In this document: piece after piece, positions 42,503 through 49,275 of the stretch | How positions within the stretch are numbered: the first letter of the stretch is position 1 | Layout: every line of letters starts with the position of its first letter | From: Caldimicrobium sp964493015 | GTDB taxonomy: Bacteria; Desulfobacterota; Thermodesulfobacteria; Thermodesulfobacteriales; Thermodesulfobacteriaceae | DNA length: 49,275 nt | Direction: 5' to 3' | Assembly: GCA_964493015.1 (NCBI GenBank) | Contig: CAZBLU010000008.1 | Span: 1 to 49,275, forward strand | Position numbers and translations under genes: made by a program | Notes under the pieces: model-generated | What the model saw: the letters and a program-made list of their open reading frames with translations, nothing else | Told to the model about the DNA's origin: nothing | Databases searched by the model: none

Positions 42503-43903
42503 TTATTTTCTCTTTTTTCTTTCTCTAATAGAAGGTATGTTTAACTCTTCTCGATATTTGGTTACTGTGCGCCTTGCAATCTTTAGCCCATGTTTTTCAT
42601 ATAAGAGCTTACTTATTTCGCTATCACTCAAGGGATTTTGAGGGTCTTCCTGGGCGATAATTTCTTTTATGAGTTCCTTGATGGCGGTAGCTGAAAGAGT
42701 CCCCCCACCTTTTGTTTGATAACCTGTAGAAAAAAAGAACTTTAAAGGGAAAATACCCAAAGGCGTATCCACATACTTATGACTAACCACTCTACTAATA
42801 GTAGACTCATGAAGATTGGTTACTAATGAGAGATCTTTTAAAGTCAAAGGTTTAAGAAATTGTATTCCCTTTTCTAAAAATTCTTTTTGCATATGGAGAA
42901 TAGCTTGCCCCACTTTATAGAGGGTTGAATATCTACTGTCTAAGGCCTTTAACAGATTCTCGGCAAGTTTCATCTTTTCCTTGAGAAAATCTTTGGCTTT
43001 TCCATCAATTAGGGCCCTCTTTTGTCCTAAAATCTTATAATACAAAGAACTAAGCCGTACTTTGAAATTCCTTTCCTTAAGAATTTCTACTTTCCATTCC
43101 CCTTCCTCTTTATAAAAACGGAGATCTGGTTCTAAATAGATATTTTTAGTGGAGGCGTAGTTTCGGGCAGGATATGGCTCAAGGGCCTTTATAACCTCTA
43201 AAGCCTCATGCAAAGCTGTAAGAGTATAGCCATATTTTTTAGAAAGGGCCTCAGGGCCTTCCATTAGCTCTTCAAGATGTCTCTCCACTAAAAGATAGGG
43301 CAAACTCTCCTTCCCATACCCAAGAAATTCAAGTTGGGCAAGCAAACATTCTTTCAAATTTAAAGAAGCCACCCCAAGAGGATCAAGCCTTCTGATTATG
43401 GCCCTAACTTTCTCTACTTTATCAATGGAAACCCGAAGATCTTCACTTATATCCTTTGGTGATATTCTCAAATATCCTCGTTCATCCAGATTGCCAATGA
43501 TATTTTGGGCAATTTCCTTTTCTAACGGAGAGAGTTCCAAAAAACTTAATTGCCAGTTCAAATGATCACTTAGAGTTTCCTCTGTCCCTAATCCTCTCTC
43601 CAGAAGGGAGAACTCCTCTTCAGGTTCTTCATAGACAAAAGAAATCTTTCTGATTTCCCAAAAATCCATCTCCTCCCAATTGAATTCATCTACAAGTCCA
43701 ATCTCTTTCGGAAAGGAAGCCTCTCCTCCTCCCTTAACTAAATCATTAAATTCAATCTCTAAAAAGGGATTACTTTGAGCCTCTTGCAACAGATACTCAT
43801 TTAACTCAAGGACATTGAGCTGTAAAACCTTTAAAACTAATTGTAATTGAGGGGTAAGAATGAGTTGGGGGACTAATTGAAGTTTATTTTTAACCTCAAT
43901 CAT
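42503..43903 (-). CDS. rpoN: RNA polymerase sigma-54 factor RpoN
   Basis: This is the alternative sigma factor that needs enhancer-binding ATPases. Region I is glutamine/leucine-rich at the start (LQLVPQLILTPQLQL). The acidic linker (GGGEASF...EEDEE-like) leads into core-binding and helix-turn-helix regions (LTLKDLSLVTNLHESTISRVV). The RpoN box IARRTVTKYREELNI stands near the C-terminus. It has 466 residues. Its gene is 2 bp behind lptB, as in many Proteobacteria. No sigma-54 activator or -24/-12 promoter was recognised within the window. Confidence 0.96.
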   Translation of the reverse strand: MIEVKNKLQLVPQLILTPQLQLVLKVLQLNVLELNEYLLQEAQSNPFLEIEFNDLVKGGGEASFPKEIGLVDEFNWEEMDFWEIRKISFVYEEPEEEFSLLERGLGTEETLSDHLNWQLSFLELSPLEKEIAQNIIGNLDERGYLRISPKDISEDLRVSIDKVEKVRAIIRRLDPLGVASLNLKECLLAQLEFLGYGKESLPYLLVERHLEELMEGPEALSKKYGYTLTALHEALEVIKALEPYPARNYASTKNIYLEPDLRFYKEEGEWKVEILKERNFKVRLSSLYYKILGQKRALIDGKAKDFLKEKMKLAENLLKALDSRYSTLYKVGQAILHMQKEFLEKGIQFLKPLTLKDLSLVTNLHESTISRVVSHKYVDTPLGIFPLKFFFSTGYQTKGGGTLSATAIKELIKEIIAQEDPQNPLSDSEISKLLYEKHGLKIARRTVTKYREELNIPSIRERKKRK

Positions 43904-43905
43904 CG

Positions 43906-44640
43906 TTAAATCTGAAAATCGGCCCCTAAATATTTTTCACGCACTAAGGAGTGTCCTACTAATTCCTGGGGTGCTCCTTGGCCAATAATTACCCCCTCAG
44001 CCATGACATAGGCCCTGTCGCATATTTTAAGTGTTTCACGCACATTATGATCAGAAATGAGAAGACCTATTCCCTGCTCTCTGAGAGTTTGAAAGATCTC
44101 CTTTAACTGGGCAACCCCCAGAGGATCAATCCCAGCAAAAGGTTCATCAAGAAGGATGATTTCAGGCTCAATAAGTAAAGCCCTCAATATCTCTACCTTT
44201 CTCTTTTGTCCACCCGAGAGATGTTGGGCCTTCACCTTTAAAACCTCTCTTAAATTAAATAGATCAAGATAGCTCTCTATTCTCTCTTCAATATTCTTAA
44301 CCTTTTGATGCCACCTTTCCATAACTATCTTAAAATTTTCCTCCACCGTTAAACCCCTAAATACTGAGGTTTCCTGTGGTAAATAAATAATACCTAAATG
44401 AGCCCTTTCTGAGACATCAAGTCTGGTTATGTCCTTTCCCTTAAAGAAAATCTGGCCCTCGTCAGGCCTTAAAAAACCGGCAATTATATAAAATGAAGTG
44501 GTTTTCCCAGCCCCGTTTGGACCAAGTAAACCCACTATTTCTCCCTTTTCAACCATTAAAGAGACCCCTTTAACTATTTCTCTACCTTTAAATCTCTTTT
44601 TTAGATTAAGTACCTCAAGTTTGGCTGTGTTACTTTCCAT
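43906..44640 (-). CDS. lptB: LPS export ABC transporter ATP-binding protein LptB
   Basis: LptB is the ATPase of the LptB2FGC complex that extracts LPS from the inner membrane. Walker A is GPNGAGKTT (40-48), signature HLSGGQKRKVEIL, Walker B IILLDEPFAGIDP, and switch His in SDHNVRETL. It has 244 residues. It overlaps the end of lptA by 11 bp. LptF, LptG and LptC are not in the window. Confidence 0.95.
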   Translation of the reverse strand: MESNTAKLEVLNLKKRFKGREIVKGVSLMVEKGEIVGLLGPNGAGKTTSFYIIAGFLRPDEGQIFFKGKDITRLDVSERAHLGIIYLPQETSVFRGLTVEENFKIVMERWHQKVKNIEERIESYLDLFNLREVLKVKAQHLSGGQKRKVEILRALLIEPEIILLDEPFAGIDPLGVAQLKEIFQTLREQGIGLLISDHNVRETLKICDRAYVMAEGVIIGQGAPQELVGHSLVREKYLGADFQI

Positions 44641-45106
44641 AAATTTTAACCCTTACTCTTCCCCCCTCCTTTGATAAAACCTCACTTCTATCTTCATTAA
44701 AATAGATAATTATTAAATCCCCTTCCACAAAATTATCCTCATGCCATACTTTTGGCGTCTCCTCTAAGATAAGCTTTTCTTGGTCTCTAAAATAAGTTGC
44801 CTTACCAGCTACAGCTCTCCATTTTTCCCTTTCCATTTTGACCCTACCTAAGGCGATAACGCGCTGAATATCCCTTTTTTTCTCTCCCTTGATATAGTAA
44901 AGATAGAGTTTATCTGCCCAAAGCTTAAGGTCCTTACTTTGTGCAAAGACCTTACCTGTAAAAACAGCAACTCCCTCATCCTCATAGACTTCCATTTTAT
45001 CGGCATTAATATCAATTTCCCTTGCCCCAAAGACCCTATCAAAATTGGCTAAAAGTATGTAAATAGCCAAGAAAATCAATAAATTACTAAAAATTCTTGC
45101 TTGCAT
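44630..45106 (-). CDS. lptA: LPS transport periplasmic protein LptA
   Basis: This OstA-like protein forms the periplasmic bridge for LPS. The N-terminal hydrophobic signal (about 4-22, IFSNLLIFLAIYILLANF) is followed by the OstA beta-taco domain: EIDINADKMEVYEDEGVAVF, GKVFAQSKDLKLWADKLYLYY, and GRVKMEREKWRAVAGKATYF, the usual repeat rhythm. It has 158 residues. It is the first gene of the long reverse-strand block. Confidence 0.88.
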   Translation of the reverse strand: MQARIFSNLLIFLAIYILLANFDRVFGAREIDINADKMEVYEDEGVAVFTGKVFAQSKDLKLWADKLYLYYIKGEKKRDIQRVIALGRVKMEREKWRAVAGKATYFRDQEKLILEETPKVWHEDNFVEGDLIIIYFNEDRSEVLSKEGGRVRVKIYGK

Positions 45107-45113
45107 AAATTTT

Positions 45114-45141
45114 AATATACCCCAAAAAGAGATTTAAACAA
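45114..45141 (-). promoter_or_regulatory. Promoter of lptA, head of the reverse-strand block
   Basis: Read on the reverse strand, TTGTTT (45141-45136) and TATATT (45119-45114) are spaced by 16 bp. The -10 ends seven bases before the lptA ATG (45106), predicting a leaderless mRNA. This is the only promoter-like site recognised for the long downstream block. Confidence 0.42.
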
Positions 45142-45144
45142 GCC

Positions 45145-45172
45145 TTTACTTTTAAGTTTCAAGGATTAAAAT
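45145..45172 (+). promoter_or_regulatory. Promoter of the VKOR-like gene
   Basis: TTTACT (45145-45150) and TAAAAT (45167-45172) are spaced by 16 bp. Eight bases, including GGAG, separate the -10 from the ATG at 45181, so the transcript would begin at or next to the start codon. It is arranged back-to-back with the lptA promoter. Confidence 0.42.
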
Positions 45173-45180
45173 GGAGTATA

Positions 45181-45945
45181 ATGAGTCCTAAGGACAGGCA
45201 CCAGTTTTATATTACTTACATATTTATCTCTCTTAGTCTTCTCCTAATTGCTGCAGAGTTTTTTCTTTCTCTCTTTGGGAGATCTCTCTGTCCTACCAAA
45301 GGGTGTGAAGTAGCTACTCTAATGATCTTAATCCCCAAAAATTATCTTCTCCTTCTTGCCTTTCTTTACTTTTTCTTATTTTTTATACTGACATTTCTTT
45401 ACAAGCACACTAAAGGGCCTTTTTTCAAAGACCTTTTATTATTCTTAGGTGGAAGTGGCATCTTTGCCGAGGCTATCTTTCTATTAAGGCTTTTTTGGGA
45501 TTTTGGGCTTCTCTGTTATTTTTGTTTAGCCGTAGCCTTTTTTACCTTATTAACTGTTTTTACCCTCTTTTCCTATCTTCTAAGAGAGCCCCTAACGTCA
45601 ACCTCAACTCTTGCTCTCTTTCTTGGTTCCGTGATAGGGCTTATAATAACTTTTCTTCTAACAGGAACTGGTCAAGCCCTTAGAACAAAAATGGATTTAA
45701 ATAGGGGATTTCTCATTTATTCTGAAGAGTGCCCTAAATGTCAGGCCTTTCTCAAAGACCCTAACTTTGCCCATTTGGAAAAGGTCCATGTGAAAGAGGT
45801 TTATCCTCTTTTAAAGATACTAAATATCTCCATCTTACCTATAATGGTTGAAAAAAAGGGAGATACTATTATTATTACTACTCCACAGGCTCCTACTTCA
45901 GCCTGTGACTCTCAAGCCCAAGGAGGTCTTTGTGTCATACCCTGA
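45181..45945 (+). CDS. VKOR-like membrane disulfide protein with thioredoxin-like tail
   Basis: The first about 160 residues form four or five membrane helices with the vitamin K epoxide reductase pattern: a loop cysteine pair C37/C42 (CPTKGC) after helix 1 and a C112-Y-F-C115 active site in a later helix. A thioredoxin-like segment follows (LIYSEECPKCQAFL, C184/C187). Its final third has ILPIMVEKKG, resembling the cis-Pro loop. This is a fusion that could oxidise periplasmic cysteines using quinone. It has 254 residues; the family call rests on motif positions. The gene is coupled to the next one by a 14-bp overlap. Confidence 0.68.
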   Translation: MSPKDRHQFYITYIFISLSLLLIAAEFFLSLFGRSLCPTKGCEVATLMILIPKNYLLLLAFLYFFLFFILTFLYKHTKGPFFKDLLLFLGGSGIFAEAIFLLRLFWDFGLLCYFCLAVAFFTLLTVFTLFSYLLREPLTSTSTLALFLGSVIGLIITFLLTGTGQALRTKMDLNRGFLIYSEECPKCQAFLKDPNFAHLEKVHVKEVYPLLKILNISILPIMVEKKGDTIIITTPQAPTSACDSQAQGGLCVIP

Positions 45946-46972
45946 TCTTAGTTTAGCAACCACGCACATAGGAAGTCTCCCCTTCACGGAGGTTGAAGAG
46001 GCCCTTGCCTTTTCTTTTAATTTCGATATTCCTGCCTGGCCTCAGCTCCCCAAATATAAAGAAGAGGGAATGCTCTGGCAATTTGTGAGAACCTTTCCTG
46101 GATTTGATTTGCAAAAAGAGAGGATCCTAACCGATACTTCAAAATTTGAAGAGGGTATGCTTAAGCTCTATGAGGATTATGTGGCTATCATTGAAGAAGG
46201 CAAGCTTGAGATACTTGAGACGCAACTTGATAGAGGCTTTTCTAAGAGCTTTTTTGTCTTCATAGATAGGGCAAAACAAAGTAATTACTCCATTCTAAAA
46301 GGCCAAATTACTGGCCCCTTTACATTAGGTATTTCTCTGAAAATCGAAACAGAGGAAGCCCTTATTTTTAGAGAGGATCTCCGTGATCTTTTAGTAAAAT
46401 ACCTTACCATCCAGGCCCTTGCCCAGGTCTATAATTTAAAGAAAGCTGCCCAAACAGTCATACTTTTCTTCGACGAACCAGGCCTTTCAGGGTTTGGGAG
46501 TAGTGCCTATATTACGCTTTCTAAGGAAATAGTTTTAGGGATGCTTGGAGAAATCATAAGTATCCTTAAGTCCCATGGGTGTCTAACAGGTATTCATGTT
46601 TGTGCCAACACCTCCTGGGATATCCTCTTTGACTGTGGGGTAGATATTATTAATTTTGATAGTTATGCCTTTTTTGATAAATTCGTTATCTACGCTGATA
46701 AACTTATTCCCTTTCTTGCTCAAGGGAACAAATACATAGCTTGGGGTGCCGTACCCACTGAAAAGGAGACCCTATCAAAAGTTACCATAGAAGAATTACT
46801 GAGTGGATTTCTTCGCCAACTAAAGAGCTTAGCTCAGCTTCTATCCCTTGATGAAGAATTTTTAATAAAGCACTCTATGCTTACGCCAGCCTGCGGAATG
46901 GGAAGTCTCACTGAAGAAATGGCCTATAAAGTCTTAAAATTCATAAAAGATATAAAGGGAAAAATCCTATAA
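45932..46972 (+). CDS. Short MetE-like (core cobalamin-independent methionine synthase) protein
   Basis: The 346-residue protein corresponds to the C-terminal catalytic barrel of MetE. The conserved start is TTHIGSLPF. Zinc ligands are placed as in MetE: His222 and Cys224 (IHVCANTS) and Cys321 (TPACGMGS). FFDEPGLSGFGS provides the acidic loop. The N-terminal folate-binding half of full MetE is missing, as in core-MetE proteins that use other methyl donors. The start is GTG 45932, with AGGAGG five bases upstream; an apparent 28-residue upstream extension overlaps the VKOR gene and is leucine-rich noise. Methyl donor and product are not proven. Confidence 0.75.
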   Translation: MSYPDLSLATTHIGSLPFTEVEEALAFSFNFDIPAWPQLPKYKEEGMLWQFVRTFPGFDLQKERILTDTSKFEEGMLKLYEDYVAIIEEGKLEILETQLDRGFSKSFFVFIDRAKQSNYSILKGQITGPFTLGISLKIETEEALIFREDLRDLLVKYLTIQALAQVYNLKKAAQTVILFFDEPGLSGFGSSAYITLSKEIVLGMLGEIISILKSHGCLTGIHVCANTSWDILFDCGVDIINFDSYAFFDKFVIYADKLIPFLAQGNKYIAWGAVPTEKETLSKVTIEELLSGFLRQLKSLAQLLSLDEEFLIKHSMLTPACGMGSLTEEMAYKVLKFIKDIKGKIL

Positions 46973-47063
46973 CCTACTTCAAAACAAATTTTCCGCACAT
47001 TGTAATAGACTTGACAAGTTTCTCTTCAAAGTAAGGTTTTCTACAAAATTAAAAAGAAAAATT

Positions 47064-47121
47064 CAGAGCATACGGATACTAAGGGGTACTAAAGTGGTTA
47101 CCCCTGCTCTCCGTAGCTCTG
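47064..47121 (-). terminator. Long imperfect hairpin between convergent genes
   Basis: An inverted repeat with arms CAGAGC..TACGGA..AGGGGTA and TACCCCT..TCCGTA..GCTCTG folds over 58 nt with small internal bulges. On the reverse strand it follows the chemoreceptor stop (47150) and is followed by a U-rich run, so it would work as a factor-independent terminator there. Its length and GC content, unusual for the surroundings, also fit a small palindromic repeat element. Confidence 0.6.
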
Positions 47122-47149
47122 CTAAAAGCCAATTTTATAGATAGTATTT

Positions 47150-49005
47150 CTACGTTCTAAAATGCCCCATAACCTCCTTTATCTCATGGGTTATTTTCAT
47201 AACTTTATTATAAACACCCTCCAAATTTTTTACAATATTATATAACTCTATAGATTCAGTAAATATATTATTTGCTTGCTGTTGACTAAATGTAGTTTTA
47301 TCTTTTACACTAAGCATATGACCAGTAAATTCATCTATTACTATATTTTGTTCTTCTACAGCTGAAGCGATACTTACAGAGATTTCTTCAACTGATCTTA
47401 CGTAATCTAAGATACTTCCAACACCTACAAAAACTTCTTCGCTACTTTCTTGTAGAAGTCGGATCTTATCCACAATTTTTTGCGTGGCCTCTTGAGTTTG
47501 TCTGGCCAATTCCTTGACCTCATTTGCCACAACAGCAAAGCCTTTTCCAGCTTCTCCTGCACGAGCAGCTTCAATAGATGCATTTAGTGCCAAAAGATTT
47601 GTTTGATCCGCAATGTTATTAATTAGATTTACTATCTCTTCTATCTCTTTTGATGCAGTTTTTGAAAATTCAACTTTTGTCAAAGTATTATTTACAGAAT
47701 TAACAGTTTCCTTAACCATTATACTACTATCTTGGGTCCTCTTAGAAATTTCTGATATTGCAAGAGTAATTTCCTGAAGTGATTTCATAATATCTTCAAG
47801 ACTTTTAAGAACCTCACTTGACGATTGAGCTATACCCTCTGAGTTTCTTTTAAAGCCATCACTTTTTTGCACTAATGAATTGACCATATTATTGATTATT
47901 TCTGCTTCATAACTTAAATTATTTATCCTATCTATCAAATTCATCACAATCTTCTTCAAGGTAGACATAAGCTCATTGAAATTTCTACTTAATATACCGA
48001 CTTCATCTTCTGTTTTAACAGGGAGTTGGAAATTGAGGTCTGCACCACCCTTTGCCAGGTCCTCAATAGCCCTTGAAGTCTGAACAACTGGAGCAAGAGA
48101 GGAATTCAACAGTTTGTAAACTAAAAAACCAATTAGCAAAATACTAATGATCCCTGATATAAAAAGCATGATTCCCAAGATATTTGAAAACTTTGAAAAT
48201 TCACTCTTTGGTATATTTAGAGTAATGAGCCATTTGAAATCTGAAAAGTATTTATAATAATTTATAATAGGTCATGAAACCATCACCAGATATCTTCTTT
48301 ACACTACTATCCTGAGAAGAACTATTTCTTACCTGAGTAAGAATATTATCCAAGATACTTTTATTGACTTCTCTCTCTGTCATTAATTTGGGGGTATCTT
48401 TGGATAAATCATATACAGCCACATAACCACCCTCTCCTATTTTCAACTCCTTAATATACTTAAGAATTTCTACTATTTCATGAGTAATATCATATCCTAT
48501 AAAAAGTAAACCCACAACTTCTCCCTTTCATTTTTAATAGGTGTATATTTGGTTATATATTCTTTACCAAAGAGAGTTGCCTTACCAACATAGGGTTCTC
48601 CTCGCATAAGATAAGCATAGCCAGGATGAGTTTTACCTAAAAAAGTGCCCACTGCCCTTGAACCATCCTCCTTTTTAAGAGATGTAGCTATTCTGAGAAA
48701 ATCATCACCCTCTCTACGAAATATGGTGGCCACACTCCCCTTTGTTATAGCTGTAAATCTATCGCAAACCTTAAAATCAGGCTTTATGGCTTTTTCACCA
48801 GGGGGATTCATACTCTCAAAAAGTGAGTAAAACTTATCTGCAACAAGCTTTCGTAATGTACTTCATTCCGTTTGTGATCATAGTAATCAATAAAAAGCCA
48901 TGTTGAGACCATAATGATGAGCTGGACAACTAAGATGGTAACAAGAAGATAAGCAAATACCCTAAAAGTAAGGCTTTTTTTTAACCTATTTTTAATGCCC
49001 CCCAT
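47150..49005 (-). pseudogene. Disrupted methyl-accepting chemotaxis protein
   Basis: Four reading-frame pieces together rebuild one chemoreceptor: N-terminal membrane helix (about 20-40), Cache ligand domain (with IKPDFKVCDRFTAITKG and GEPYVGKATLFGKEYIT), second helix, HAMP, and the signalling hairpin whose tip is intact (ADQTNLLALNASIEAARAGE). Frames break at about 48838-48850 (one base lost before an ADKFYSLFES frame), about 48524-48528 (one A lost in a GAAAGGG run), and at 48250-48269 (10-bp duplication). Each break is immediately followed by the expected continuation in another frame. The start is ATG 49005 behind AGGAGG (reverse strand), 7 bases away. The two single-base breaks could be read errors; the duplication less easily. 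Confidence 0.85.
48250..48269 (-). repeat. 10-bp tandem duplication inside the chemoreceptor gene
   Basis: ATTTATAATA is present twice in direct tandem (48250-48259, 48260-48269; on the coding strand TATTATAAAT twice). Deleting one copy restores the frame so that TYYKYFSDFKWL runs on into the second membrane helix. The duplication is therefore the cause of the frameshift, probably by slippage. Confidence 0.8.
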
Positions 49006-49097
49006 GTTAATACCTCCTACCTTTTTGCTCAAATTTTAGTACAAAAAAAGTAGTTTTAAAAAGTTATATGCTTTTTAGCAGTCTTGAATAGTAGTAA

Positions 49098-49124
49098 ACC
49101 TTTGGGGAAACTAAAGGTCTTTTT
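49098..49124 (+). terminator. Terminator-like hairpin on the forward strand
   Basis: ACCTTT (49098-49103) and AAAGGT (49113-49118) can pair across a 9-base loop, followed by CTTTTT. No forward-strand gene ends here. Nothing else is recognised in the 181 bp between the chemoreceptor start (49005) and the edge repeat (49187), apart from a second weak hairpin, AAAAAG/CTTTTT, at about 49054-49072. Confidence 0.25.
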
Positions 49125-49186
49125 AGATTTCTCATAAAATGAATTGTCCTGCCTGCCTTCAAATTTTTTTTATGGGTAAGCCTGAG

Positions 49187-49235
49187 GGTGTTCTATAAAT
49201 ATTTTCAGATTTTCATTTCATGCTCATAGCATAGG
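49187..49235 (-). repeat. Edge repeat, right copy (inverted relative to 10-58)
   Basis: This 49-bp copy, read on the reverse strand, matches 10-58 at 45 of 49 positions. The small hairpin (ATGCT-ATG-AGCAT) is kept; one outer pair becomes a T-G wobble. As at the left edge, similarity ends sharply on the inward side (after GGTGTTCTAT on the + strand), and the outward side runs to the window edge, consistent with an element lying beyond it. Confidence 0.75.
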
Positions 49236-49275
49236 ACTATGATAGGTGGTAAGCAACTTGTCAAAATATGAAAAG

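Noticed and set aside
45848..45931. 28-residue leucine-rich N-terminus of the MetE-like gene (signal peptide?)
   Set aside because: It is read in another frame of the VKOR gene; GTG 45932 has a perfect AGGAGG and starts at the conserved family N-terminus.
46973..47149. tRNA or methionine-related riboswitch near the MetE-like gene
   Set aside because: No cloverleaf or SAM/cobalamin riboswitch core was seen; the only structure is the long hairpin. No tRNA was recognised anywhere in the window.
48497..49032. The short frames at 48252-48515, 48497-48811 and 48808-49032 as separate genes
   Set aside because: Each is a contiguous slice of one Cache-HAMP-MCP receptor and continues in the next frame at the predicted break points.
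1..49275. CRISPR array or prophage
   Set aside because: No regularly spaced repeats, cas genes, integrase or phage structural genes were found.

Overview
The window is a gene-dense, AT-rich bacterial chromosome segment of about 49 kb with mostly housekeeping genes. A Gram-negative envelope is implied by LPS genes (waaA, lptA, lptB), a lipoprotein, a secretin and sigma-54. Lys/Glu/Ile-rich proteins, very short intergenic gaps and the gene mix suggest a thermophilic Thermodesulfobacteriota (Thermodesulfobacterium/Caldimicrobium-like) or a close relative. This is inference from style and content; there is no rRNA in the window to confirm it. I see no tRNA, rRNA, CRISPR array or complete transposon.

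Layout. 1-6.4 kb: pcrA/uvrD helicase coupled to a PilZ-like gene (+), facing mfd (-). 6.5-25.9 kb: one long forward block. It holds a creatininase-family hydrolase, the type IV pilus assembly set pilMNOPQ, plsY, a FapA-like gene, a coiled-coil hypothetical, tilS, ftsH, folP, then cdaA-cdaR-glmM (c-di-AMP synthesis beside glucosamine-phosphate mutase). It ends with a CxxC micro-protein, a membrane polyferredoxin, rph, rdgB, pgeF and waaA. 25.9-29.5 kb: a TtcA-family gene (-) diverging from cbpA/dnaJ and hflX (+). 29.4-45.1 kb: seventeen tightly packed reverse-strand genes, read from 45.1 kb downward: lptA-lptB-rpoN-hpf-rapZ-rimI-gap-dikinase-like-gap paralog-nusB-methyltransferase-metal-binding protein-cmk-HNH-glmS-DUF6485-rsfS. 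45.2-47.0 kb: a VKOR/thioredoxin-like membrane protein coupled to a short MetE-like methyltransferase (+). 47.1-49.0 kb: a chemoreceptor gene broken by three frame disruptions (-). Both extreme edges carry inverted copies of one 49-bp repeat.

Functional links: GlmM, GlmS and RapZ (amino-sugar supply and its regulator) are all present. LptA/LptB/WaaA serve LPS. RsfS, HflX and HPF act on ribosomes, and Mfd, UvrD and NusB on transcription and repair. PilMNOPQ is an inner-to-outer-membrane pilus assembly platform without pilin or motor genes here.

Most unusual: a 1365-residue protein with the ATP-grasp and phospho-histidine domains of pyruvate phosphate dikinase but no PEP/pyruvate barrel and about 870 unassigned residues in front. 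It lies between a normal GAPDH gene and a divergent 412-residue GAPDH paralog in one coupled unit. Also notable are several operon-head promoters whose -10 box lies only 6-8 nt from the start codon (probable leaderless mRNAs), and the decayed chemoreceptor with a 10-bp tandem duplication.
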